64,000 bases of DNA from contig MHBH01000052.1 in assembly GCA_001804805.1 (NCBI GenBank), positions 1 to 64,000 of the forward strand, written 5' to 3'. The notes beneath the pieces were generated by a model. The model made no database searches. It was not told the DNA's origin and was given only the letters and a program-made list of their open reading frames with translations. This document shows, piece by piece, positions 33,671-43,502 of this stretch. Every line of letters starts with the position of its first letter. Position 1 is the first letter of the stretch. The stretch is from Lentisphaerae bacterium GWF2_49_21. GTDB lineage: Bacteria > Verrucomicrobiota > Lentisphaeria > Victivallales > GWF2-50-93. The position numbers and the translations under genes are program-made.

Positions 33671-36600
33671 TTATTCCTGCTTCACAATTCTATGGATTTC
33701 TTCATCTTCCTTCATCATCTGTCCCAGAACTTTCCTATATTCCATCGGAAAGACTTTTACAAACAAAGGCAGAGAATTTTCCCAGTCGTTTAAAATCTGT
33801 TCAGCCTTTCTGCTGCCGGTAATCTTATAATGGTTTTCTATCATCTTCTTAAGCTCATAAATATCTTCAGAAAGCACAACTTGCTCAAGATCTACCATGT
33901 CAAGATTGCAGAACTCATCGAAAGTGTTATCCTTGTCAAAAACATAGGCAAGTCCACCGCTCATTCCAGCTGCAAAATTCACGCCAACTTCCCCTAGGAC
34001 TACTACACGTCCGCCTGTCATATATTCACAGCAATGGTCTCCAGCTCCTTCAATGACAGCACATGCTCCACTATTTCTAATCGCAAAACGTTCTCCTACC
34101 TGCCCGTTGATATAGACCTCTCCGCTTGTGGCTCCATAGAGAAGCACATTGCCTGCAATTGTATTTTCTGACGGATCGTAGGTTATTTTTTCAGGCGGTT
34201 TTACAATTATCCTTCCACCTGACAACCCTTTGCCTAGATAGTCATTGGATTCCCCTATGAGAGTAAATGTTACACCGTGGGAGAGGAAGGCTCCGAAACT
34301 CTGTCCAGCACAACCTTTAAATGTCAGATTAATTGTTTCATCAGGAAGTCCAGCATTCCCATATCGTTTTGCAATCTCATGGGAAATCATTGTCCCAACA
34401 GTCCTATCAACATTGCAAATCGGAAGATCAAGCTCAATTGGCTTTCTGGTTTCAATAGCCTTTTTGACCTTTTCTATGATCTTCAGGTCGTAAGCCTTTT
34501 CGAGATCATGATCCTGTCTTGCAAGACAGCGAACGGGCATTTTACTGTCATATTGTCTTGCAAATATCGCAGAGAAATCAAGATTTCTTGTCTTCCAGAA
34601 ATCAATCGCCTCGTTCATTTCAAGCAAATCGCTCCTGCCTATGATATCATCAAATTTCCTATACCCAAGTTCCGCAAGATATTCACGTATCTCCTCTGCT
34701 ATCATCATGAAGAAATTTATTACATGCTCAGGCTTTCCAGTATAGCGTTTGCGAAGTTCGGGATCCTGGGTGGCTATTCCAACCGGACATGTGTTCATAT
34801 GACATTTACGCATCATGACGCATCCGCAGACGACAAGAGCACCAGTGGCAAATCCAAATTCCTCTGCTCCAAGCATGGCCCCTATGACAACATCCCGTCC
34901 TGTTTTCATCTGACCATCAGCTTGTACTCTTATCTTGTCCCTAAGATGATTAAGGACAAGGGTTTGCTGAGTTTCAGCAAGCCCGAGCTCCCATGGAAGT
35001 CCGGCATGTTTGATTGAAGAAAGAGGAGAAGCTCCGGTACCTCCGTCATGACCGCTGATTAATACCATGTCAGCATGAGCCTTGGCAACACCTGCCGCTA
35101 TTGTCCCCACTCCCACTTCTGACACTAGTTTCACAGAAATCCTGGCTGAAGGATTGGCGTTTTTAAGGTCATATATGAGCTGCTTGAGATCTTCAATCGA
35201 ATAAATATCATGATGAGGAGGAGGAGAGATTAGCGTAACACCTGGTGTCGAATGTCTGACCCTTGCTATCACTTTGTTGACTTTGTGCCCGGGAAGCTGT
35301 CCTCCTTCACCTGGTTTTGCACCTTGTGCAATCTTGATCTGAAGTTCCTTTGCATTTGAAAGATATTCAATTGTAACACCAAATCTTCCGCTGGCAACCT
35401 GTTTAATAGCACTGCACAGGCTGTCTCCGTTTGGCAGCAGTTTATATCTGGCCGGATCTTCCCCCCCCTCCCCGCTGTTACTCATCCCGCCGAGCCTGTT
35501 CATGGCAATTGCAAGGGTTTCATGGGCATCCTTGCTGATAGATCCGAAAGACATCGCTCCAGTGACAAATCTTTTCACGATTTCTGAAGCTGGTTCTACC
35601 TCGCTGACCGATATTGTTTTACCTTTTTTGAATTTAAAAAGACCCCTAAGAGTGCAAAGATGTTTTTCCTGATTGTTTATAAGGGCTGCATATTTCTTAT
35701 AGAGTTGATAATCATTTGCTTTCGTAGCTTGCTGAAGTTTTGTGATAGTATCTGGAGTCCAGAGATGCTTTTCCTCACCTTGCCTGAACTGATATTGTCC
35801 TCCGGCATCAAGGATTCTCATGGAACCATGAGCTGTATGATAAGCTTTTTCATACCTTGAGTTCGCTTCTTTGGCAATGGCATCAAGACCAATCCCGCTT
35901 ATTCTTGAAGATGTCGCAGTAAAATATTTGTCTATGACAATCCTATTGAGGCCGACAGCCTCAAATATCTGGGCTCCTCTATAACTTCTAAGTGTTGAAA
36001 TTCCCATTTTGGACATGACCTTGAGGAGTCCCGTGCAGATGGAATTAATATAATTCTCCATCGCTGTCGTCACATCAACTTTTTCAACATGTCCCCTGTA
36101 TACCATGTTAGCTACTACTTCCAGGGCAAGATACGGATTTACTGCAGTTGCTCCATAGCCTAGCAGAAGGGCGAAATGCATTATCTCCCTCGCCTCGCCG
36201 GTTTCAATCACAATGCTTGTGTTAGTGCGAAGTCCACAGCGGATAAGATGATGATTTACGGCGGATACGGCAAGGAGGGACGGTATGGGGCATTTGTCCT
36301 TTGGAAGATCCTTGTCGCTAAGGACAATCAAAGCCTTCCCCTTTTTGACGAATTCCTGTGTCTCAGTACAGAGACTGTCAATAGCCTTTTCAAGATCATC
36401 TTCGTTCCCACCGGCTGGAAATGATATCTTGAGTGTAACCGATTGAAATGAAGGCTGATGTGAAACCCTCAGACGCTCAAGATCCTCGTTTGTGAGAATT
36501 GGATTTTTAAGTTTCACAAGATTAGCATGTTGCGGAGTTTCCTTCAAGATATTTCCGCAGTTCCCGAGGAACGTTGTAAGGCTCATCACAAGCTCCTCAC

Positions 36601-38233
36601 GGATTGAATCAATGGGAGGATTTGTAACTTGGGCAAATAGCTGCTTGAAATAGGCGAAAAGAAGCTGTGGTTTCTCCGACAGAACGGCAAGAGCCGCGTC
36701 ATTCCCCATGGATCCAATTGGTTCGTGCCCGGTTTCAGCCATTTCCTTCAGGATTATATTTACATCTTCCCGGGTGTATCCAAAAAGCATCTCACGTTCA
36801 AGAATCGTATTTTCGTCTACTTTGACAGGGACAATTGAATCGAAAAGTCCCTGCAGGAGTATTTTATTCTCCTCAACCCAGCGGCGGTATGGTTGTTGTC
36901 TTGCTACATGGGCTTTGATTTCAGAATCAAACATCACCCTTTTCTTTTCGAGGTCGACAAAGATCATCTGTCCTGGACGTAGGCGACCTTTTTTCCGGAT
37001 CTTGCTTATAGGAAATTCCAGCACACCGGTTTCTGAGGCTAAAACAATGAAATTATCAGTTGTAATGGTATATCTTGCTGGACGCAGCCCATTTCTGTCA
37101 AGCATGGCTCCAATTGATTTTCCATTTGAAAAAGTGACTGCAGCAGGACCATCCCAAGGTTCCATCAATCCGGCATGGAATTCATAGAATCCCTTGAGAT
37201 CGTGACTCAGCCTGTATTTTTCCCCCCACGCCTGTGGTATCAGCATCATCATGGAATGCGGCAGAGATCTTCCGCAGGAATAGAAGAGTTCAAGAGCGTT
37301 GTCGAGGCAAGCCGAATCGCTCTGGTTTTCCTGGATGACAGGAATCAGTTTTTTAATGCCCTCTCCGAAAAGGTCAGACTCAAAATTGTTCTCCCTTGCC
37401 CTCATCTGGTTGATATTTCCGCGCAATGTATTTATTTCCCCGTTGTGGGCCAGATAGCGGAATGGCTGCGCAAGAGGCCATGTAGGGAATGTATTTGTAC
37501 TATATCGCTGGTGGATAAGGGCAAGTGCGCTTTTGAAATCCTTGTCTGTAAGATCCGGATAATATTTTGGAAGCTGAGTTCCTATGAGAAGCCCCTTATA
37601 GACAATCGTCCTGCAGGACATGCTTGATATATAGAATGACTCACCGGAACCTGTAATTTCCGAATCAATTTTCCCCGCAAGACGGCGTATTATATAAAGC
37701 TTCCTTTCAAATTCATCTATATCAAGACCTTCTTTTTCCCTTCCTATAAATACCTGTTTGACAATGGGTTGAGTATCCCTGGCAAGCTTTCCCAGGGAAC
37801 TGTCGTCAGTAGGCACGTTTCTCCAGCCAAGAACCTCAAATCCTTCCGACTCTATGCTTTTATTTATTGCAGCAATGCATTTTTTTGAAACTTTCTGGTC
37901 GACTGGCAGAAAGATCATTCCAACACCATACTGGCCTTCAGAAGGAAGATCTACGCCCTGGGAACGCATGACCTTTCTGAAGAATTCATCTGGTACCTGG
38001 GTAAGGATTCCTGCTCCGTCCCCTGTATTCGCATCACCTCCCACCGCCCCGCGATGCAGCAACTTGACAAGAACTTCAATACCCTGCTCTATAATCTTGT
38101 GGGTGAAAGAACCATCTATGTTCGCTACAAAACCTACTCCGCAGGAATCATGCTCGTTGGCAAAATCATAGAGTCCCTTTTTCTCAGGATAAAAAGTATT
38201 TATGTTGCTTTTCAGAGGCATTGGATAATCCAT
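33671..38233 (-). CDS. gltB: Glutamate synthase, large subunit
   Basis: 1520 residues if started at ATG 38233; ATG 38221 is equally possible because neither has a Shine-Dalgarno sequence. The glutaminase Cys follows in EHDSCGVGFVANIDG, so about 30 residues would be removed in maturation. Order: class-II amidotransferase (about 30-430), central domain, FMN/2-oxoglutarate barrel (RVQADGQMKTGRDV, ISGHDGGTGASPLSSIKHAG), 3Fe-4S cysteines in CVMMRKCHMNTCPVG, and the GXGXG beta-helix at the C-terminus. Cytoplasmic ammonia assimilation with gltD. A TATAAT on the minus strand (38246-38241) lies seven bases before the first ATG, so the message might be leaderless. Confidence 0.95.
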   Translation of the reverse strand: MDYPMPLKSNINTFYPEKKGLYDFANEHDSCGVGFVANIDGSFTHKIIEQGIEVLVKLLHRGAVGGDANTGDGAGILTQVPDEFFRKVMRSQGVDLPSEGQYGVGMIFLPVDQKVSKKCIAAINKSIESEGFEVLGWRNVPTDDSSLGKLARDTQPIVKQVFIGREKEGLDIDEFERKLYIIRRLAGKIDSEITGSGESFYISSMSCRTIVYKGLLIGTQLPKYYPDLTDKDFKSALALIHQRYSTNTFPTWPLAQPFRYLAHNGEINTLRGNINQMRARENNFESDLFGEGIKKLIPVIQENQSDSACLDNALELFYSCGRSLPHSMMMLIPQAWGEKYRLSHDLKGFYEFHAGLMEPWDGPAAVTFSNGKSIGAMLDRNGLRPARYTITTDNFIVLASETGVLEFPISKIRKKGRLRPGQMIFVDLEKKRVMFDSEIKAHVARQQPYRRWVEENKILLQGLFDSIVPVKVDENTILEREMLFGYTREDVNIILKEMAETGHEPIGSMGNDAALAVLSEKPQLLFAYFKQLFAQVTNPPIDSIREELVMSLTTFLGNCGNILKETPQHANLVKLKNPILTNEDLERLRVSHQPSFQSVTLKISFPAGGNEDDLEKAIDSLCTETQEFVKKGKALIVLSDKDLPKDKCPIPSLLAVSAVNHHLIRCGLRTNTSIVIETGEAREIMHFALLLGYGATAVNPYLALEVVANMVYRGHVEKVDVTTAMENYINSICTGLLKVMSKMGISTLRSYRGAQIFEAVGLNRIVIDKYFTATSSRISGIGLDAIAKEANSRYEKAYHTAHGSMRILDAGGQYQFRQGEEKHLWTPDTITKLQQATKANDYQLYKKYAALINNQEKHLCTLRGLFKFKKGKTISVSEVEPASEIVKRFVTGAMSFGSISKDAHETLAIAMNRLGGMSNSGEGGEDPARYKLLPNGDSLCSAIKQVASGRFGVTIEYLSNAKELQIKIAQGAKPGEGGQLPGHKVNKVIARVRHSTPGVTLISPPPHHDIYSIEDLKQLIYDLKNANPSARISVKLVSEVGVGTIAAGVAKAHADMVLISGHDGGTGASPLSSIKHAGLPWELGLAETQQTLVLNHLRDKIRVQADGQMKTGRDVVIGAMLGAEEFGFATGALVVCGCVMMRKCHMNTCPVGIATQDPELRKRYTGKPEHVINFFMMIAEEIREYLAELGYRKFDDIIGRSDLLEMNEAIDFWKTRNLDFSAIFARQYDSKMPVRCLARQDHDLEKAYDLKIIEKVKKAIETRKPIELDLPICNVDRTVGTMISHEIAKRYGNAGLPDETINLTFKGCAGQSFGAFLSHGVTFTLIGESNDYLGKGLSGGRIIVKPPEKITYDPSENTIAGNVLLYGATSGEVYINGQVGERFAIRNSGACAVIEGAGDHCCEYMTGGRVVVLGEVGVNFAAGMSGGLAYVFDKDNTFDEFCNLDMVDLEQVVLSEDIYELKKMIENHYKITGSRKAEQILNDWENSLPLFVKVFPMEYRKVLGQMMKEDEEIHRIVKQE

Positions 38234-38417
38234 ATAGAAAATTATAAAAAGGTATTTTACCGAAGTCCGATAGATTACATGAAAGAGCGATATAATCAAG
38301 TATTCTACATCAATAAATTACATCAATAATCATGATTGTTCCCCCCATTGAATAATTGCCTTTTACAAGGTAATTTTCAAACTTAATTCTATTACACAAT
38401 CTATTTGGAGATATTGA

Positions 38418-41042
38418 ATGCATAAGCCCGCCTTGAAATTCAGTTCAGGCCTTCCTTCCCTTGACAATACCCTACAAGGCATTCTTGAAGGCGACAACGT
38501 TGTCTGGCAGGCCGATTCCATTGATGATTATATTTCTTTTGTCCTTCCTTTCTGCAGGATCTCAATCGCGGAAGGCAAAGACCTGGTCTACTTGAGATTC
38601 GCCCAGCATAAGCGTCTCCTGCCCAAGGAAATGAAAGCCACCTGCTATGAACTTGATCCTCGCCATGGATTTGAACAGTTCATATTGGAAATTTTCAGGA
38701 TCATAGAAAAACATGGCGTTGGTGCATGCTATGTCTTTGATTGTCTTTCAGATCTTGCAGTCGACTGGTACAGCGACCGGATGCTGGGGAATTTCTTCAT
38801 GCTGACATGTCCGTATCTGTTTGATCTGAAAACAGTTGCATATTTCCTATTACTAAGGAACCATCAGACGCCTGTAGCCATTGAAGCAATACATAAGACA
38901 GCACAAGTAGTCCTTGATGTATTCAGGAACGACAATAAGCTTTATATCCTCCCCATAAAGGTATGGCACCGCTATTCCCCTACTTTGTATATGCTTCACG
39001 GAATGGAAGGAGAATCCTTCAAACCTGTCAATAAAAGCTTCATAGTCTCTCATATTTTGACAAAGGTCCCCCAGCCTTGGCTTGATGCAAATATAGACCG
39101 TCAGGATGTCTGGACAAACACCCTGATCCAGGCAAGGAAAATACAGAAGAAAATCGAACATAGCCGGGAAATGCCGGCTGAAGTGGAATCCTTCAAGAAG
39201 CAGCTTATAAAAATGATAATCACCAGGGATGAGTCATTGTCTGAACTCTGCAAGGAATATTTCAACATTTCAGATCTAATCTCAATTTCCAAGCGTATGA
39301 TAGGTACGGGACTTATAGGAGGCAAATCCGTTGGAATGCTGCTCGCACAGTCAATTCTCATGAAAACCAGTAGAAAATGGGAGAAAAGGCTCGAACCCCA
39401 TGATTCATTCTTCATTGGTTCGGATCTTTTCTACACGTATGTAATTGAAAACGATTGCTGGTGGCAGAGAAGACAGATCCAGTTAAATCCATCTGACCAC
39501 ATGTTTGAAAAAGCCGAGGAAATACAGTCCAAGCTGCTTAAGGGCAGATTTCCCTCGAATATCATCGACCAGTTCAGGGAAATTCTAAATTATTTTGGAC
39601 AGTCCCCTATAATTGTCCGTTCAAGCAGTCTTCTCGAAGACGCCTATGGGAACGCTTTTTCAGGCAAATATGAGAGTATTTTTTGTGCAAACCACGGCAC
39701 TCCCGAACAAAGACTCAAGGATTTCATCGATGCCGTAAGGAAAGTCTACGCGAGCACCATGAGCAAAGATGCTCTTTCCTACAGGCTCCACAGGGGGCTC
39801 CTCAATAAGGATGAACAGATGGCCCTTCTTATCCAAAGAGTTTCGGGAGAATATTATGGTGACTATTATTTTCCCCAGATCGCAGGGGTAGGATATTCCT
39901 TCAACCCATTTGTCTGGAACAGCAAAATAGACCCTTCTGAAGGAGTATTGAGACTTGTGTTCGGTCTTGGTACCAGGGCTGTCGAACAGCATGGAAACGA
40001 CTATACGAGGATTGTTTCGATAAACGCCCCCCTTCTCCGTCCTGAAGCCACATTCGAAGAAGTAAGAAAACACACTCAGAAAATTGTGGATGTGCTTGAT
40101 CTGAAAGACAATGTCCATACATCAATAAACTTCGAAGATCTTGCAAAATCCGCATCCATCCTTCCAATGAAAATCTTTGCGTCTAACGATACGGAGACAG
40201 AAGAGAGGGCAAAATCCATGAACCTTAAGAATGTCTTCACATGGATTCTGACTTTTGACAAACTTCTTTCCAGTACAAAGTTCATTGATGATATGAGTAA
40301 GATAATGAAGACCCTTGAAAATGCATATCGGCATCCTGTCGACATTGAATTCACCGGTAACTTCGTGGATGACAACAATTACAGGATCAATGTCGTCCAA
40401 TGCAGACCATTCCAGTTCACCAGGGAGGTCCGGGAAATACAGAGCCCGAAAAATGTCAAGAAGGAGAATATTGTAATCAAGACATGCGGCCCGATAATCG
40501 GACAGAGCGTATCAAAGAAGATAGACAGGATCATATATATTCTACCTTCAAAATACGGCCTGATGTCAATGCAGGACCGTTATTCTGTAGCCCGTATAAT
40601 AGGAGACATAACAAACCTGGAAAATTCAAAAGGGGAGAAGCTGAGCATTCTTCTCATAGGTCCCGGAAGGTGGGGGACAAAGATGCCGTCATTAGGAATA
40701 CCGGTTTCATTCGCACAGATAAAAAACGCCTCGGTCCTCTGTGAGATTGTAACAATGCATGAGGGACTCACCCCTGATATCTCCCTTGGAACCCATTTCT
40801 TCAACGATCTTGTTGAAATGGAAATCCTATATATGGCGATATATCCGAAGAACAAGGACTATGTCCTTAATGAAAATCTCATCATGTCAACTCCAAATAA
40901 GCTTGCATCATTGCTTCCGGGCTCAAAGAGATGGACCGATTCCATCTACGTCTCCGATACAGCTGATATGAAAAAAGGATATTCGGTCTTCATGCACGTT
41001 AACGCCTTGATACAGAAGGGGATTGTTTTGTGTTCAAAATAG
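38418..41042 (+). CDS. Degenerate KaiC/RecA-like domain fused to PEP synthase/PPDK N-terminal domain
   Basis: 874 residues. The first 240 resemble a KaiC/GvpD-like RecA fold (SSGLPSLDNTLQGILEGDNVVWQ) in which the Walker A Gly-Lys-Thr is replaced by ADSIDDYIS, so nucleotide binding is probably lost. Residues about 290-700 form the pyruvate/PEP-binding ATP-grasp domain of PEP synthase/PPDK: GGKSVGMLLA, IIVRSSSLLEDAYGNAFSGKYESIF, VFGLGTRAVE and VDIEFTG...VVQCRPFQ. The phosphohistidine and PEP-utiliser domains are absent. The C-terminal 170 residues (LLIGPGRWGTKMPSLGIPVSFA, DISLGTHFFNDLVEM) are typical of this uncharacterised family. Possibly regulatory rather than a full PEP enzyme. Confidence 0.82.
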   Translation: MHKPALKFSSGLPSLDNTLQGILEGDNVVWQADSIDDYISFVLPFCRISIAEGKDLVYLRFAQHKRLLPKEMKATCYELDPRHGFEQFILEIFRIIEKHGVGACYVFDCLSDLAVDWYSDRMLGNFFMLTCPYLFDLKTVAYFLLLRNHQTPVAIEAIHKTAQVVLDVFRNDNKLYILPIKVWHRYSPTLYMLHGMEGESFKPVNKSFIVSHILTKVPQPWLDANIDRQDVWTNTLIQARKIQKKIEHSREMPAEVESFKKQLIKMIITRDESLSELCKEYFNISDLISISKRMIGTGLIGGKSVGMLLAQSILMKTSRKWEKRLEPHDSFFIGSDLFYTYVIENDCWWQRRQIQLNPSDHMFEKAEEIQSKLLKGRFPSNIIDQFREILNYFGQSPIIVRSSSLLEDAYGNAFSGKYESIFCANHGTPEQRLKDFIDAVRKVYASTMSKDALSYRLHRGLLNKDEQMALLIQRVSGEYYGDYYFPQIAGVGYSFNPFVWNSKIDPSEGVLRLVFGLGTRAVEQHGNDYTRIVSINAPLLRPEATFEEVRKHTQKIVDVLDLKDNVHTSINFEDLAKSASILPMKIFASNDTETEERAKSMNLKNVFTWILTFDKLLSSTKFIDDMSKIMKTLENAYRHPVDIEFTGNFVDDNNYRINVVQCRPFQFTREVREIQSPKNVKKENIVIKTCGPIIGQSVSKKIDRIIYILPSKYGLMSMQDRYSVARIIGDITNLENSKGEKLSILLIGPGRWGTKMPSLGIPVSFAQIKNASVLCEIVTMHEGLTPDISLGTHFFNDLVEMEILYMAIYPKNKDYVLNENLIMSTPNKLASLLPGSKRWTDSIYVSDTADMKKGYSVFMHVNALIQKGIVLCSK

Positions 41043-41053
41043 GGGAGCCCCCC

Positions 41054-41920
41054 TTATTTCATCATTGAAAGAAGGAAGATATAATATATTGGGGCGTTAA
41101 GTATCAAGCTGTCAACCAGATCAAGCATTCCCCCAATACCGGGAATAACTACTCCGGAATCTTTGACCCCTGCAATTCTTTTCAAGGATGATTCAGCAAG
41201 ATCACCAATAAATCCACATATGAAAAGGACTGTTCCAATAATTACGGCAGTAGATATCCCCGCCTTATATGGAGCTGGGAGTATTTTGGCAAGATATATT
41301 GCTACGGCAATACTAAAAACAAGCCCCCCAATAGTACCTTCCCAGGATTTCTTCGGGCTTATGGAAGGTACTATCTTATGGTTTCCTTTTGGCATAAGCT
41401 TAGAACTGGTGACACCCACCAGATAAGCTCCAATATCCCCTGACTTGGTAACTGCAAGAAGATAAAGTAAAAGTTTCCTGCCTGCGGGATCTTTGGCACC
41501 ATCGTCTATGAGATAGATGATGACCATGAAACTCAACGGCAAAGTGATAAGGAAAAAAGCTGATGTGGAGTTAAGCGCCTTGTCCAGGGTATCTTCCCTG
41601 TTCCTTGAAAAGAGAAGGGATATCCAGCAAAGAATGGCAAAAACAATCATTATTTTAATTTCAAAAACCAAGAGGCTTGGCACACGAGAATTCATGATAA
41701 CAAGCAAAAGAACCGTCAAAGCGCTGAAAAGGGACGTGAAAAATATATATGATCTTCTTCCAGACTTGGATATGACATCCAAAAATTCCAATACGGCGAA
41801 GAACGCAAAAATCATGGCGGTGACGGTAAAGATGATCTTGCCGGTTAATCCTTGCACATAGATACCGGAGAGAATAAGGAGAGTCAGGACAATTGCACTT
41901 GGCAGCCTGAGAATAAACAT
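41054..41920 (-). CDS. cdsA: Phosphatidate cytidylyltransferase
   Basis: Makes CDP-diacylglycerol for phospholipid synthesis at the inner membrane. 288 residues and about eight hydrophobic segments. The CDS signature near the C-terminus reads KRIAGVKDSGVVIPGIGGMLDLVDS, with SPKKSWEGTIGGLVFSI earlier. Its ATG overlaps the uppS stop by one base (TAATG). Confidence 0.94.
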   Translation of the reverse strand: MFILRLPSAIVLTLLILSGIYVQGLTGKIIFTVTAMIFAFFAVLEFLDVISKSGRRSYIFFTSLFSALTVLLLVIMNSRVPSLLVFEIKIMIVFAILCWISLLFSRNREDTLDKALNSTSAFFLITLPLSFMVIIYLIDDGAKDPAGRKLLLYLLAVTKSGDIGAYLVGVTSSKLMPKGNHKIVPSISPKKSWEGTIGGLVFSIAVAIYLAKILPAPYKAGISTAVIIGTVLFICGFIGDLAESSLKRIAGVKDSGVVIPGIGGMLDLVDSLILNAPIYYIFLLSMMK

Positions 41921-42639
41921 TATCTTCCTCCATATCGTCTTTTACGGGAACAGAATTCCTCTACCATTTTCCTGAACTCATCTTTGGAAAAATCCGGCCA
42001 TAGGGTGTCTGTTATCAAAATTTCCGAATATGATATCTGCCAAAGCAGGAAATTGCTTATCCTGAACTCACCACTTGTCCTTATTAATAAATCTGGATCA
42101 GGAACGTCAGGAGCATACAGATACCCTCTGAAGAGCTCCTCGTCAATTTCCCCGGTCTTTATCTTCCCGTCAAGCACATCAACAGCAATCTTTCTGGCTG
42201 CATCCGCTATTTCAGCCCTTCCTCCATAGCTTAATGCAAGAATAAGATTTCCTTGGCTGTTCCCTGAGGTCTTTTCAATTGCATCCATGAGAATTTTCCT
42301 GGTCTTGGAAGGAACCATTTCGAGCCTGCCAATCGCCCTGAACCTTATTCCTTCCCTGTGTATCTTATCAAGGTTTTCCCTTATGAACGTCTCGAGAAGC
42401 AACATGAGTCCATCGACTTCATATTTTGACCTTTTCCAGTTTTCAGTGCTGAAAGCGTAGAGAGTCAGATATTCTATGCCTAGATCTTTTGAGGCCTTGA
42501 TGATTTCCTGGGCTGTTTCGGCTCCCTTCCTATGTCCTTCCAGGACCGTTAAACCTTCCTTTTCAGCCCATCTCTTGTTCCCATCCATTATTATTGCCAC
42601 ATGCCTGGGCTTTTTTCGGGGATTATTTTCACGACCCAT
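41920..42639 (-). CDS. uppS: Undecaprenyl diphosphate synthase
   Basis: Cis-prenyltransferase that makes the C55 carrier for peptidoglycan and LPS. 239 residues from ATG 42639, with GGAGG about 12 bases upstream. HVAIIMDGNKRWAEKEG (catalytic Asp and diphosphate site), LTLYAFSTENWKRSKYEV and DLLIRTSGEFRISNFLLWQ are all conserved. It overlaps the gmhA end by 11 bases and cdsA by one, giving a tightly coupled gmhA-uppS-cdsA unit. Confidence 0.96.
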   Translation of the reverse strand: MGRENNPRKKPRHVAIIMDGNKRWAEKEGLTVLEGHRKGAETAQEIIKASKDLGIEYLTLYAFSTENWKRSKYEVDGLMLLLETFIRENLDKIHREGIRFRAIGRLEMVPSKTRKILMDAIEKTSGNSQGNLILALSYGGRAEIADAARKIAVDVLDGKIKTGEIDEELFRGYLYAPDVPDPDLLIRTSGEFRISNFLLWQISYSEILITDTLWPDFSKDEFRKMVEEFCSRKRRYGGR

Positions 42640-43267
42640 AAAATTCCCCCTCCAGCATGGCGCATAGGGCGTGGTATATTGGAAGATGATACTCCTGTAT
42701 CTTATAGGTTTCATTGGCTGGAGCTTTTATACAAAGGTCTGCTTTTTTTGCACATTCCCCTCCCAAGGCGCCCGTAAGGAGAATACTTGTAATTCCTTTT
42801 ATCCTGGCAACTTTGATTGCGTTGAGGACATTGTCAGCATTTCCTGAAGTTGAAATTGCAATTAGGACGTCTCCTTTTCTGCCGAGTACGTGGAGTTGCT
42901 GGGCAAATACCATGCTTGGAGATGAATCATTGGCAAATGCGGTTGCAAATGAAGGATGACCATTGAGAGAGATGGCCCTTATTCCATCCTCAAGTCCGTC
43001 ACATATCATTCTTCCTTCTTTTTCTCCGAATACCTTGATTGCTGTCTTTCTGACTTTTCCAGAGGCTTTTCTCCTGATAAGAAAACTTTTTAACAGCTCA
43101 CCTGCGATGTGCTCTGAGTCGGATGCACTTCCTCCATTACCACATATAAAAATAATGCCGTCTTTTGAAACTGTCCTTTTAAGGATTGAAAAAGCATCAG
43201 TTATGCTATAACCTATTTTTTTCAGTTCCGGATATCTTTTATAGAGATCGGATATATCGTATGCCAT
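42629..43267 (-). CDS. gmhA: SIS-domain phosphoheptose isomerase
   Basis: Converts sedoheptulose 7-phosphate to D-glycero-heptose 7-phosphate for LPS inner core. 212 residues with IFICGNGGSASDSEHIAGELLKSF, SLNGHPSFATAFANDSS, LIAISTSGNADNVLNAI and TYKIQEYHLPIYHALCAMLE, the GmhA active-site segments. It is first in the minus-strand unit with uppS and cdsA. The 235-base AT-rich gap before it faces dnaN. Confidence 0.9.
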   Translation of the reverse strand: MAYDISDLYKRYPELKKIGYSITDAFSILKRTVSKDGIIFICGNGGSASDSEHIAGELLKSFLIRRKASGKVRKTAIKVFGEKEGRMICDGLEDGIRAISLNGHPSFATAFANDSSPSMVFAQQLHVLGRKGDVLIAISTSGNADNVLNAIKVARIKGITSILLTGALGGECAKKADLCIKAPANETYKIQEYHLPIYHALCAMLEGEFYGS

Positions 43268-43502
43268 TTTGTGCTCCGAAATTTAATTTGTTTATTAATA
43301 ACGTGTGGACAATTGTTAAAATTCCTGTTTAATTTACATTAATTCAATTAATAAACACAAGTTGTTAATATATAATTTTTAAGAATTTTCACCCTATTTC
43401 CGATTTTATTAACAAAATTAACAGGATATAATAAGAATCTTATATAAGTTCTACAATATATTAAATATAAGAAATTACTTTTAATGGAAAGGAAGTTTAT
43501 TA
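43268..43502. other. AT-rich divergent intergenic region (gmhA/dnaN)
   Basis: 235 bases, very AT-rich, between divergent gmhA and dnaN. It contains one DnaA-box-like TGTGGACAA (43304-43312; one mismatch to TGTGGATAA), repeated GTTAA/TTAACA motifs (about 43315, 43363, and twice near 43408-43423), and a TATAAT at 43427-43432 that could serve dnaN. Position next to dnaN-recF fits an origin-type region, but a single weak box is thin evidence. Confidence 0.3.

Noticed and set aside
43268-43502. Confident call of a replication origin
   Set aside because: Only one imperfect DnaA box is visible; kept as a low-confidence region and a question.
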